Below, one piece after another: positions 41,246 through 56,186 of a stretch of DNA of 64,000 nt. The position numbers and the translations under genes are program-made. Position 1 is the first letter of the stretch. Each line of letters begins with the position of its first letter. The stretch is from Bacteroidales bacterium (GTDB lineage: Bacteria; Bacteroidota; Bacteroidia; Bacteroidales; UBA932), in the NCBI GenBank assembly GCA_015060395.1, contig SUYP01000008.1:1-64000 (forward strand). The letters are read 5' to 3'. The notes under the pieces were generated by a model. The model was not told the DNA's origin, did no database searches, and was given only the letters and a program-made list of their open reading frames with translations.

Positions 41246-42736
41246 ATGGAGAAGTACATTCTCGCTCTTGACCAGGGAACAAGCAGTTCAAGAGCAATAG
41301 TATTTGACGCATACGGCCAGACAAAGGCCGTTTCACAAAAGGAATTCACCCAGATATTCCCGAAACCGGGCTGGGTGGAGCACAATCCTATGGAGATATG
41401 GTCGTCGCAGGCATCTGTCATTGCGGAAGCCATCACATCCATAGACATCAACGGTCTCAACATCGCTGCAATCGGTATCACGAACCAGCGCGAGACCACG
41501 ATCGTATGGGATGCCGAGACAGGTGAGCCGGTATATAACGCCATCGTCTGGCAGGACCGCAGGACATCCGAGTTCTGCGACTGTCTGAAACGCGACGGAC
41601 GTACCGACCTGATCAGGAGCAAGACCGGCCTCATCATCGACGCATACTTCAGCGCCACAAAAATCCTATGGATACTTGAAAACGTGCCTGGAGCACGCCA
41701 GAAGGCCGATGAAGGAAAGCTGAGATTCGGAACTGTCGATACCTGGCTGATATGGATGCTCACCCGTGGAGAGGTTCACGTGACAGATGTGACCAATGCA
41801 TCAAGGACAATGCTTTTCAACATCCACACCCTCGAATGGGACAAAGAGCTGCTCCAGCTGTTCGGAATTCCAGAATCGATGATGCCTGAGGTCAAGTCGT
41901 CAAGCGAAGTATATGGATATACCAAGACAACGCTTTTCGCGCACGAAGTTCCTATCGCAGGTATTGCAGGAGACCAGCAGGCAGCACTTTTCGGACAGAT
42001 GTGTACCGAACCGGGATCTGTCAAGAACACATACGGAACAGGCTGCTTTATGCTTATGAACAGCGGCGAAAGACCTATAATGTCTTCAAACAATCTCCTC
42101 ACCACAATCGCCTGGAAGATCGGAGACACAGTGAATTACGCTCTCGAAGGCAGTATCTTCGTAGCAGGTTCAGTGGTACAGTGGCTCAGAGACGGACTCG
42201 GAATCATACGTTCTTCTTCTGAGGTAGAGGCACTTGCAGCCAGCGTTCCTGATAACGGAGGAGTATATTTCGTCCCTGCACTCACCGGTCTCGGAGCTCC
42301 GCATTGGGACCAGTATGCCAAGGGAAGCATTTACGGTCTGAGCCGTGGCACAACAGCAGCACATATTGCACGTGCCGCCCTTGAAGGCATAGCATTCCAG
42401 ACTATGGACATAGTGAACGCTATGCAGAAGGATGCCGGATGCACGCTGAAGGAGCTGAAGGTCGATGGAGGAGCTTCACGCAACAATCTTCTGATGCAGT
42501 TCCAGGCCGATATCCTGGGCACTTCAGTGATCAGACCGATCGTCACCGAGACCACAGCCCTGGGAGCGGCTTATCTTGCCGGACTTGCTGTCGGCTATTG
42601 GGAAAGCATAGACCATATCAAGAGCCAGTGGGGCGTTGAGATGGAATTCAAGCCGGAGGCATCACAAGCACAGGTCGAAGACCTCAAGGAAGGCTGGGCC
42701 GAGGCAATCAGAAGAACACTGACAAATAAACAATAA
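41246..42736 (+). CDS. glpK: Glycerol kinase
   Basis: A 496-aa FGGY-family kinase that makes glycerol 3-phosphate. Family stretches are [38 protein letters not shown], the DQQAALFGQ loop and [18 protein letters not shown]. The ATG at 41246 is chosen; a TTG at 41207 overlaps miaB and adds an unrelated tail. It is followed after 12 bases by the glycerol channel gene. Confidence 0.96.
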   Translation: MEKYILALDQGTSSSRAIVFDAYGQTKAVSQKEFTQIFPKPGWVEHNPMEIWSSQASVIAEAITSIDINGLNIAAIGITNQRETTIVWDAETGEPVYNAIVWQDRRTSEFCDCLKRDGRTDLIRSKTGLIIDAYFSATKILWILENVPGARQKADEGKLRFGTVDTWLIWMLTRGEVHVTDVTNASRTMLFNIHTLEWDKELLQLFGIPESMMPEVKSSSEVYGYTKTTLFAHEVPIAGIAGDQQAALFGQMCTEPGSVKNTYGTGCFMLMNSGERPIMSSNNLLTTIAWKIGDTVNYALEGSIFVAGSVVQWLRDGLGIIRSSSEVEALAASVPDNGGVYFVPALTGLGAPHWDQYAKGSIYGLSRGTTAAHIARAALEGIAFQTMDIVNAMQKDAGCTLKELKVDGGASRNNLLMQFQADILGTSVIRPIVTETTALGAAYLAGLAVGYWESIDHIKSQWGVEMEFKPEASQAQVEDLKEGWAEAIRRTLTNKQ

Positions 42737-42748
42737 CACTACTGCAAA

Positions 42749-43501
42749 ATGTTTGAGAAATACCTTTTTGAGTTTATCGGCACAATGGTGCTGATACTTC
42801 TCGGCGACGGAGTGTGCGCCGCAACAAGTCTGGACAAGAGCAAGGCCAAGGGAGCCGGCTGGATCGTGATAGCAATGGGCTGGGGCTTCGCCGTTATGGT
42901 GGGAGTCTTCATTGCCGGATCCGTTTCAGGAGCTCACCTCAACCCTGCAGTCAGCGTAGGATGCGCCCTTGCCGGAACAATGGAATGGAGTGCCGTACCG
43001 GGATATGTCATCGCTCAGATGCTTGGAGGTTTTGTTGGAGCAGCCCTCGTATGGCTATTCTACAAAGACCATTATGACGCAACTGAAGACCCTGCGACAA
43101 AGCTGGGCACATTCTGCACAATGCCTGCCATCGAGGGACACAAGGTGCGTAACTTCTTCTGCGAGACAATCGCGACCTGGCTTCTCGTACTCGTGATCCT
43201 CGTCTTCGGACTGGATTCGAATGTCCCTACCCTTGATGCTGAGGGATATCACCTTCATATCGGTATGGGAGAACTCGGAGCGATTCCGGTAACCTGCCTT
43301 ATTATGGCGATCGGTATGTCCCTGGGAGGAACTACCGGATATGCAATCAATCCTGCAAGAGACCTCGCACCACGACTCGCACACGCTATCCTGCCGATCA
43401 AAGGCAAGGGTGAAAGCGGCTGGGCATACAGCTGGGTACCGGTAGCCGGTCCTATGGCTGGCGCAGTTCTTGCTGCACTCACCTATATGGTGTTATTCTG
43501 A
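42749..43501 (+). CDS. glpF: Glycerol uptake facilitator (aquaglyceroporin)
   Basis: A 250-aa membrane channel with six helices and both MIP signature loops, SGAHLNPAVS and GYAINPARDLAPR. The Asp after the second NPAR favours glycerol passage over water only. It is paired with glpK, which traps glycerol by phosphorylation. Confidence 0.94.
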   Translation: MFEKYLFEFIGTMVLILLGDGVCAATSLDKSKAKGAGWIVIAMGWGFAVMVGVFIAGSVSGAHLNPAVSVGCALAGTMEWSAVPGYVIAQMLGGFVGAALVWLFYKDHYDATEDPATKLGTFCTMPAIEGHKVRNFFCETIATWLLVLVILVFGLDSNVPTLDAEGYHLHIGMGELGAIPVTCLIMAIGMSLGGTTGYAINPARDLAPRLAHAILPIKGKGESGWAYSWVPVAGPMAGAVLAALTYMVLF

Positions 43502-43503
43502 TA

Positions 43504-44934
43504 ATGGGCGATTTCTTATCCATAACGGTATCCGTCATCGGCATATTCCTTATTCTGGGAGCCGTGATGGTGATTTTGAATGACAATCAGGATTCGGGCA
43601 GAAAGGTTGCCTGGATCCTGATTATCGGAATTCTGCCCGTTATAGGATTGCTGCTCTACATTGTTTTCGGAATGAATTTCCGCAAACCGGGATTCTTCCA
43701 ATACAGGAACAGACAGTTTCTTGACCTTTTCGAAGAAAGGACCAGCCAGGAGACAAAGGATCTTCTGTTCGATACTGTCGAAGAGGAAAACATACGCCCT
43801 GAATACCGCAGCTTAAGCAGACTTCTTAAAAAAGACAGCGGTCTTACAGTCACCGACAACAACGAAGTCGAGATAATCACATCAGGAGGAAGGAAGCTGG
43901 AAGCTCTTGTCAATGATCTTCTTGCGGCAAAGCATCACATCCATTTCGAATATTTCTATTTTCTCAAGGATGACGGCAGCAAGAGGATCAAGAATCTTCT
44001 TATGCAGAAGGCGAGAGAGGGGGTGAAGGTCCGTTTCATCCACGAAAATATAGCCAACATCACCATCTGGCCCGGCTATTATAATGAAATGAAGGAAGCC
44101 GGAGTTGAGGTGGTGAAATTTACCAATCCTAACAGCTTTCTGCTGTCCAAGTTTAATTACCGTGACCACCGCAAGATTGTCGTGATCGACGGCAAGGTCG
44201 GCTATACGGGTGGGATGAACATCGGGGACGACTATTTCTTCCGCTGGCGAGACACGCACACAAGGATAACCGGCAATGCCGTGGCTGCCTTGCAATACTG
44301 TTTCTTGAATTCCTGGATAACGTCCGGAGGAAAGATTGACGGCAATTTCGACGTATTCTTCCCTCAAGACAGGATAGCTCACGACGACAAGCTGGTGCAG
44401 ATCATCCCCGACGAGCCGGACAGGGAATTCCCGATCCTGCATCTTGGAGCCTTGTGGACAGCCCACCACGCAGAGAGGTATCTATATATCCAGACTCCGT
44501 ATTTCGTTCCTCCGGAGCCTCTTATGATGGCTCTCAAGTCAGCCGCATTCAAGGGATGCGACGTCAGACTGATGGTGCCGAAGAAGGCAGATCTGTTCTT
44601 TATGGGCCCGGCAAACAAATCGTTTTATAAGGACTGCCTTGAGGCAGGAATCAGGGTCTTCGAAAAGGGAGGCAAATTCATTCATTCCAAGACAATGGTC
44701 TCGGATGATTATCTTTCCATCATAGGTTCGGCAAATATGGACTGCAGAAGTATGGAATTGAGCTATGAAATAAACGCCTACATCTACAACGAGGAAATAG
44801 CCAAGGAGAATTACAGGATATTTATGTCCGACCTGAAGGAATGCAGCGAAGTGACCCTGAAGGAATGGGGGAAACGTCCTTGGTATCATAAGATAACCCA
44901 ATCCATAATGCGTCTTTTCGCACCATTGCTATAA
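43504..44934 (+). CDS. cls: Cardiolipin synthase
   Basis: A 476-aa membrane-bound phospholipase D-family enzyme with two N-terminal transmembrane helices and two HKD motifs: YRDHRKIVVIDGKVGYTGGMN (first) and FIHSKTMVSDDYLSIIGSANMD (second). It joins two phosphatidylglycerols into cardiolipin and releases glycerol. It begins 2 bases after glpF, so it is co-transcribed, and the glycerol it frees could be reused by GlpK. Confidence 0.94.
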   Translation: MGDFLSITVSVIGIFLILGAVMVILNDNQDSGRKVAWILIIGILPVIGLLLYIVFGMNFRKPGFFQYRNRQFLDLFEERTSQETKDLLFDTVEEENIRPEYRSLSRLLKKDSGLTVTDNNEVEIITSGGRKLEALVNDLLAAKHHIHFEYFYFLKDDGSKRIKNLLMQKAREGVKVRFIHENIANITIWPGYYNEMKEAGVEVVKFTNPNSFLLSKFNYRDHRKIVVIDGKVGYTGGMNIGDDYFFRWRDTHTRITGNAVAALQYCFLNSWITSGGKIDGNFDVFFPQDRIAHDDKLVQIIPDEPDREFPILHLGALWTAHHAERYLYIQTPYFVPPEPLMMALKSAAFKGCDVRLMVPKKADLFFMGPANKSFYKDCLEAGIRVFEKGGKFIHSKTMVSDDYLSIIGSANMDCRSMELSYEINAYIYNEEIAKENYRIFMSDLKECSEVTLKEWGKRPWYHKITQSIMRLFAPLL

Positions 44935-44936
44935 AT

Positions 44937-45632
44937 ATGAAAGAATATATAGGAATAAGAGAAGACATTCAGAAGTTTGTCTTCGATGAAATCGTACCGA
45001 AATATGCCGGCTTTGATCCGGCTCACAAGGAAGACCACGCACTTACAGTGATCGAACAGGCTATGCTGCTGATGGACAGGATGTCTGCCTGGCGTGCAGC
45101 CCAGAATGAAGAGACTGCGTCAAATTGGCAGGAGGTTCCTGAACGGGAAATGCTTTTCATTGCAGCCGCCTGCCACGACCTGGGGCTTGTGAACGGAAGG
45201 GAAAGGCATCATCTGGATTCCGGCATCATCATACGCAATGATCCGCGTCTCAGACAATGGTTTACAGAAGAGGATATCGAAACCATAGCACAGGCTGCAG
45301 AAGATCACCGTGCTTCAGGGAAATCCGCACCTCGCAGCATATATGGAAAGATTGTGGCTGAAGCGGACAGAGTCATTGACGGAGAGACAATCATACGACG
45401 GACAATACAGTTCGGATTCACCCACTACCCTTCACTCGACCGTGAGGCTCACATCAAAAGAGCGGTAGAGCATCTGCGTGAAAAATACGGACGCGGAGGC
45501 TATCTCAAGCTATGGATTCCTTGGAGCGACAACGCGACACGCCTCAACGCCCTCCAGGAAATGATAGCGGACGACTCCGCCGTATATCGCGAAATCGTCC
45601 GCATATATGATCTGCTGCAAGGTGAAGCATAA
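44937..45632 (+). CDS. HD-domain phosphohydrolase family protein
   Basis: A 231-aa protein with the metal-binding HD motif and companions: HKEDHALTVIEQ, AACHDLGLVNGRERHHLDSG, and AEDHRASG (His, His-Asp and His-Asp ligands). Members hydrolyse nucleotides or phosphodiesters. The substrate is unknown. It starts 2 bases after cls and closes the glpK-glpF-cls-HD run; its stop sits in the loop of a stem shared with the convergent gene. Confidence 0.82.
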   Translation: MKEYIGIREDIQKFVFDEIVPKYAGFDPAHKEDHALTVIEQAMLLMDRMSAWRAAQNEETASNWQEVPEREMLFIAAACHDLGLVNGRERHHLDSGIIIRNDPRLRQWFTEEDIETIAQAAEDHRASGKSAPRSIYGKIVAEADRVIDGETIIRRTIQFGFTHYPSLDREAHIKRAVEHLREKYGRGGYLKLWIPWSDNATRLNALQEMIADDSAVYREIVRIYDLLQGEA

Positions 45633-45641
45633 TCACCTTGC
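45617..45641. terminator. Stem-loop between the HD-domain and beta-galactosidase genes
   Basis: Perfect 9-bp stem (45617-45625 with 45633-45641) with a 7-base loop containing the HD gene's TAA stop. No T run follows, so it may be a weak terminator or a 3'-end protecting stem for both convergent messages. Confidence 0.6.
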
Positions 45642-45647
45642 TGATTA

Positions 45648-51421
<5,774 letters not shown>

Positions 51422-51422
51422 A

Positions 51423-52241
51423 TTACCAATTCTTTTCCTTCTGTCTTGACTTCAGAGCCTCGGCCTTCTGCTTGTTGACCTTGTCCTGAGTCTCTTTTTC
51501 CTTTGCCTGAATAGCCTGAAGCATCTGCTGAGCCGCCTGTGGAGTTATCTTAGGCTGCTGCCCCTGAGACTGCTGCTGTCTGTCGTTCTGGTCCTGGCCG
51601 TCCTGCTGATCCTGATTCCCATCATCATTCTGGTCTTTATTCTGGTCGTCGTTCTGATCCTGATCATTCTTGCCATCATCATTCTGATTGTTATTCTGAT
51701 CGTTGTTCTGATCATTATCCTGATTCTGGTCATCATTCTGATCGTTGTTCTGATCATTATCCTGATTCTGGTCATTGTTCTGATCGTTGTTCTGGTTCTG
51801 CTGCTGGTTCTGCAGCATCTTCTTGGCATAGATGAAATTTTCCTTTGCCTCCAGATCATCAGGCCTCCTTATCAGGGACTGTGCAAATGCATCCACAGCC
51901 TGCTGCCAGTCCTTCTGCTGAATCGCTGCATCTCCAAGATTGAAGAAATAATCGGCTGAAGATGCAGACATCGGAGCGACTTCCTTCACATTCTGATATG
52001 TCTGCAGAGCCTGGGCATAATCCTCCTCCCTGTAGAGAGTATTGGCGAGATTGTAATTAGCCGCCACAGAAAGGGAATCCTTGACAGCGGCCTTCCTGTA
52101 ATCGATCTCGGCCTCCCTCCAGTTTTCCTTCTTGAAATCCCTGTTTCCTCTGCGCACATCACTCTTATCGACCTGTGCCATAGCATCTGCAGCAACCAGA
52201 AACGAAAGAACCGATAGAACTATATATAACAAGCGTCTCAT
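51423..52241 (-). CDS. BatC, TPR protein with Q/N/D repeat region
   Basis: A 272-aa protein: signal peptide (about 1-22), TPR repeats (about 30-145, GNRDFKKENWREAEIDYRKA, NLANTLYREEDYAQALQTY, NLGDAAIQQKDWQQAVDAF), then about 90 residues made almost only of Gln, Asn and Asp (NDQNNDQNQDNDQ type), and a short charged helix. It is the standard BatC of the operon but the polar repeat is striking. The coding DNA here is an imperfect short tandem repeat (51600-51800). Confidence 0.9.
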   Translation of the reverse strand: MRRLLYIVLSVLSFLVAADAMAQVDKSDVRRGNRDFKKENWREAEIDYRKAAVKDSLSVAANYNLANTLYREEDYAQALQTYQNVKEVAPMSASSADYFFNLGDAAIQQKDWQQAVDAFAQSLIRRPDDLEAKENFIYAKKMLQNQQQNQNNDQNNDQNQDNDQNNDQNDDQNQDNDQNNDQNNNQNDDGKNDQDQNDDQNKDQNDDGNQDQQDGQDQNDRQQQSQGQQPKITPQAAQQMLQAIQAKEKETQDKVNKQKAEALKSRQKEKNW

Positions 52242-52256
52242 AAATCAAAATAAGCA

Positions 52257-53261
52257 TCATCTGTTGAACAAATGTCTCTTAGGCTTCCTGTCACCTATAA
52301 GCATTTCTATGGCAAACAGGGCAAAGGCCAGAGCAAGAAAGTACATAAACTGTTCATCATATTCCTCAAATACGATGGAACTGTATTTCTCATCCTCCAT
52401 CTTCCTTATGTCGTCAATGACCGGATTAAGACCGAATTCGCTGTTTCCTGCACGGACATATACTCCGTTTCCTGCTCGTGCAACATCCTGAAGCACAGTT
52501 TCATCCAGTCTCGTCACCACGATATCTCCATTCTTGTCGGTCAGGAGTTCGCCATCCATAGGAATCGGTTTTCCTTCCGGAGAGCCGACACCGATGGTAA
52601 ACACTCGCACTCCCATTTCCGCCGCCTGGGCTGCAGCCGCAACCGGATCATCCTCGTGGTTTTCTCCATCTGTGATGACTATGATCGCACGGCTTTTTTC
52701 ACTCTGGGCGCTGAAACTCCTCATAGCGGTGTTGATGGCATCTCCGATCGCCGTACCCTGTACCGGCACAGACTCTGTGGAAATGGAATTAAGGAACATC
52801 TTTGCCGAGACATAATCCGTCGTGATCGGAAGCTGCACAAACGAATTTCCGGCAAAGACAATCAGTCCTATACGGTCATCACGCAGCTTATCGACAAGTC
52901 TGGAAATCGCAAGCTTGGCACGCTCCAGCCTGTTTGGCGAATAATCCTCTGCAAGCATAGAATTCGAGACATCGAGTACGATCATTATCTCTGCACCCTT
53001 GGTCTCGTGTTCCTTCAGTTTGGCTCCGATCTGCGGTCTTGAAAGACCTATCACGAAAAAGAAGAAACCGATTGAAAACAGAACAAGACGCAGCCAGACC
53101 TTGCCTCTGGAATAAGAAGGCATAAGCCTGCCCACAAGAACCTCGTCTCCGAACTTCCTGATACGCCTCTTCCTTATCTTGAGCACGACGGCCTGTATTA
53201 TAAAGAACACAGGTATCAGGAACAGAAGGAGAAGATATTGTGCCTGAGCAAAATTTATCAT
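52257..53261 (-). CDS. BatB, von Willebrand factor A domain membrane protein
   Basis: A 334-aa protein with membrane helices at both ends and a VWA domain between. The MIDAS motif is DVSNSMLAEDYSP (DxSxS) with the later threonine and aspartate (ITDGENHEDD). BatA and BatB are thought to form a membrane complex with the other Bat proteins. Its start overlaps the end of batA by 4 bases. Confidence 0.93.
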   Translation of the reverse strand: MINFAQAQYLLLLFLIPVFFIIQAVVLKIRKRRIRKFGDEVLVGRLMPSYSRGKVWLRLVLFSIGFFFFVIGLSRPQIGAKLKEHETKGAEIMIVLDVSNSMLAEDYSPNRLERAKLAISRLVDKLRDDRIGLIVFAGNSFVQLPITTDYVSAKMFLNSISTESVPVQGTAIGDAINTAMRSFSAQSEKSRAIIVITDGENHEDDPVAAAAQAAEMGVRVFTIGVGSPEGKPIPMDGELLTDKNGDIVVTRLDETVLQDVARAGNGVYVRAGNSEFGLNPVIDDIRKMEDEKYSSIVFEEYDEQFMYFLALAFALFAIEMLIGDRKPKRHLFNR

Positions 53262-54247
53262 ACGAACCTCCTTATTATAAACCAGTTAAACACAAGTTCC
53301 AGAAGAATCGCCAGCAAAGCCGCCAATGCATATCTTCCGAAAAGTTCTTTATATACAGGGAAACTGTCAACGGTGGTGCGTGCCTTCTCCATCTTGTTTA
53401 TCTCGCTGTAGATCTCCGCAAGCTTCGTATTGTCCGTAGCCCTGAAATAGCGTCCTCCGGTCGATTCGGCAATCTCGGAAAGCAGGGCCTCGTCAATTTC
53501 CACCTTCACATTCTGGATCTCTACTCCCCAAGGGGTCATCACCGGATATGGAGCCATTCCTTCCTTTCCCACACCTATCGTATATACACGTACTCCGTAT
53601 GTCTTTGCTATCTCTGCCGCCATCTGAGGAGAGATCTCGCCTCTGTTGTTCACGCCATCGGTCAGCAGTATGACCACGCGGCTTTTGGCATCGGAATCCT
53701 TCATCCTGGCTACTGCAGTGGCCAGTCCGTTGCCGATTGCAGTTCCATCCTCTATCAGATCGGTCTGGACTTCCTTCATAAGGTTGATGAGGGTAGCACG
53801 GTCCGTGGTAAGAGGGCATTGGGTAAAGCTTTCTCCTGCAAAGACGACGATTCCCATTCTGTCGGTAGGACGCTGGGATATGAATTCGATTGCGATATCT
53901 TTGGAAGCATTGATACGGTCCGGAGTAAGGTCGCGGGCAAGCATCGAAGTCGAGACATCCATCGCAAGAATGATATCGATACCCTCTGTATCAATCCTTT
54001 CCATTTCTTCTGAAGATCTCGGACGGGCTATCGCGATCACAATCAGCACCATCGCGAAAGTCCTCAGTACAAACGGGATATGACGTATGACAGACATAAT
54101 GGATCTGCCTCCCGCCATCCAAGGCACTGAGGTCGATACTCTCAGATGCGGATGCCTGTCGGCCAGTTCAAGATAGATGTAGTGCAACACCAGCAGAGCC
54201 GGAACCACTAACAGCCACAATAGTTTAGGATATTCAAAAAACATCAC
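53258..54247 (-). CDS. BatA, von Willebrand factor A domain membrane protein
   Basis: A 329-aa paralogue of BatB with the same layout. MIDAS residues are in DVSTSMLARDLTP and LLTDGVNNRGE. Terminal membrane helices flank the VWA fold. Four-base overlaps with genes on both sides show tight coupling in the operon. Confidence 0.93.
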   Translation of the reverse strand: MMFFEYPKLLWLLVVPALLVLHYIYLELADRHPHLRVSTSVPWMAGGRSIMSVIRHIPFVLRTFAMVLIVIAIARPRSSEEMERIDTEGIDIILAMDVSTSMLARDLTPDRINASKDIAIEFISQRPTDRMGIVVFAGESFTQCPLTTDRATLINLMKEVQTDLIEDGTAIGNGLATAVARMKDSDAKSRVVILLTDGVNNRGEISPQMAAEIAKTYGVRVYTIGVGKEGMAPYPVMTPWGVEIQNVKVEIDEALLSEIAESTGGRYFRATDNTKLAEIYSEINKMEKARTTVDSFPVYKELFGRYALAALLAILLELVFNWFIIRRFV

Positions 54248-55290
54248 TCTGTCCCTCCATCCTTATCAGTTTCCGTTTCTATCTCTGCCTGATATGTCTC
54301 AGTCACGAACCTTACGGCGACCGGAAGGGCGGCAGCATTGTCATCATCAGATGCGACATACTTGGCGAACTTGACGAAATCTGCTCTTACAAAAAGATCG
54401 TTCACCTCAGCAAGAAGTTCCTTCGGTGCATCCGTGGCCTTCATTTCATCAAATATCTCTGCTGTAGTCATCTCCATCGCGCCGATGCCATATCTTTCAG
54501 CCATATATTCCCTCAATGTGTCGGTCACACCGGAATAGAATGCCTTCTGTTTTTCAGGAGCCCATAATCTGTTTCCACGATACTGGTCAAGCTTCCTTAG
54601 TGCCACGATGTGAGCCGGATCCTTATGCACAAAAGCCGGATCATTCCTTCTGCGGCGCATAATAACAAGACATACCACAAGTATGACAAGCATAGAAACT
54701 ATCCAGAACAGGCCTACCCAAGGAAGCACCTCACCTAAAGTCAGAGGATAGCGGATCTGGCCTTTGATGTCGTGAGGAACAAAAGTCGCGGTATCAACAG
54801 GCATCGTCTTAACCTCGAGACGGACAGGGTCGAAAACCAGAGTATCTGTCCTGCCATCTGCCGTCATCCTTCCGACTGCGATCTGGGGAAGATCATAGAT
54901 TCCCTCCTCGAATGAAGTGATCAATACGCTTCCCTTTATGTCAAACTGCCTCGGATTTCCTTTCTTTGCCTTAGATATATTCAATGTATCCAGAACCCAA
55001 GGGGAAAGATACATAAGCCTGTAGTCCTGCTTTTCCGGAAGTCCAGGAAGGACAAGACGTGTTCCTTCCGTAACCCCCTTGAGTTCAAAGCCATACAGGA
55101 GCTGATCGGCAACCAGTACAGAGTCCCTCTCCTGCAATGGAGTAAGAAAGGCACCGCGAAGAGGTATCACCTTTCCCGCCGGAACATCTGTCGTGTCAGC
55201 TACCGCTACGGCAGATGTATCGGCCTCCTGGGCGAAGACCGCCAGGCTGCTGAAAAGAAAGCTCAAACATATCAATAATGCATTACGCAT
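54244..55290 (-). CDS. Bat-operon membrane protein (DUF4381-like)
   Basis: A 348-aa protein with a signal peptide (AVFA|QE, about residue 21), a beta-rich periplasmic region, one transmembrane helix (about 187-210, WVGLFWIVSMLVILVVCLVI) and a cytosolic helical part (YRGNRLWAPEKQKAFYSGVTD). It occupies the usual place between the DUF58 and BatA genes. Its function is not known; the resemblance to DUF4381 is from layout and the RRRNDPA-to-helical tail. Confidence 0.72.
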   Translation of the reverse strand: MRNALLICLSFLFSSLAVFAQEADTSAVAVADTTDVPAGKVIPLRGAFLTPLQERDSVLVADQLLYGFELKGVTEGTRLVLPGLPEKQDYRLMYLSPWVLDTLNISKAKKGNPRQFDIKGSVLITSFEEGIYDLPQIAVGRMTADGRTDTLVFDPVRLEVKTMPVDTATFVPHDIKGQIRYPLTLGEVLPWVGLFWIVSMLVILVVCLVIMRRRRNDPAFVHKDPAHIVALRKLDQYRGNRLWAPEKQKAFYSGVTDTLREYMAERYGIGAMEMTTAEIFDEMKATDAPKELLAEVNDLFVRADFVKFAKYVASDDDNAAALPVAVRFVTETYQAEIETETDKDGGTE

Positions 55291-55295
55291 ACATT

Positions 55296-56186
55296 CTATC
55301 TGTTTTTAAACAATGTCATCAGTCCCTTGACATAATCCTCATCAAGAGCCACGCTGACCTTGTCAACATTATATTTCATAAAAAGACGCGAAGAGGTCTG
55401 CTCCACATTGCTGAACCAGTTCTCGTATGCAAGCCTGACCTTCCTGCTGGAAGTATTGATCCAGGCCGACTTACCTGTCTCAGAATCCTTGATATGGACG
55501 AATCCCATATCCGGAATATTCCTCTCACGAGGATCATACACCTCTATGACAGACAGATCGTGCCTGTTGACCGCCACCTTAAGGGCTTCCTCGTAACGAG
55601 GGCTGCCGTCCTCATTCACATCAAGCATATCGGACAGGAGGAAGGCCGTGCATTTCTTCTTGATGGCATTGGTCAGATAGCGCAATGCCTCCGATATGTC
55701 CGTTCCGTCCGTAGATGGCTCGAATTCAATGATTTCACGGATGATATGCAGAAGATGGCTGCGTCCTTTCTTCGGAGGGATAAACTTCTCGACCTTGTCG
55801 CTGAAGAAAAGCGCTCCCACCTTGTCATTGTTTATAATGGCCGAAAATGACAATACAGCCGCAATCTCTGCCAGCATATCCTTCCTGCTGCCGCCGGCCG
55901 TACCGAACAGCCTCGAGCGGCTGACATCCACCAGAAGCATAACGGTCAGTTCCCTCTCCTCTTCAAAGACCTTGACGTATGGAGAACGGAGACGCGCTGT
56001 GACATTCCAGTCCATATTGCGCACATCGTCTCCATATTGGTACTCACGGACCTCGCTGAATGCCATTCCACGCCCCTTGAAGGCCGAATGGTATTCACCG
56101 GCGAAGATCTGATGTGACAGAGCCCTTGTCTTGATCTCTATCTTCCTGACCTTCTTCAAAAGGTCGTTTGCACTCATTCCCTCCAT
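55296..56186 (-). CDS. DUF58 domain protein of the Bat operon
   Basis: A 296-aa cytosolic protein with the DUF58 core (GRGMAFSEVREYQYGDDVRNMDWNV) and a VWA-like fold (MLLVDVSRSRLFG). Such proteins accompany MoxR ATPases and are thought to be their partners or substrates. Its start codon shares a base with the MoxR stop (TAATG type), indicating coupling. Confidence 0.93.
   Translation of the reverse strand: MEGMSANDLLKKVRKIEIKTRALSHQIFAGEYHSAFKGRGMAFSEVREYQYGDDVRNMDWNVTARLRSPYVKVFEEERELTVMLLVDVSRSRLFGTAGGSRKDMLAEIAAVLSFSAIINNDKVGALFFSDKVEKFIPPKKGRSHLLHIIREIIEFEPSTDGTDISEALRYLTNAIKKKCTAFLLSDMLDVNEDGSPRYEEALKVAVNRHDLSVIEVYDPRERNIPDMGFVHIKDSETGKSAWINTSSRKVRLAYENWFSNVEQTSSRLFMKYNVDKVSVALDEDYVKGLMTLFKNR

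Noticed and set aside
51600..51800. Short tandem repeats that could be mistaken for a CRISPR array
   Set aside because: The period is short, there are no unique spacers, and the repeat codes for the Q/N/D tract of BatC.
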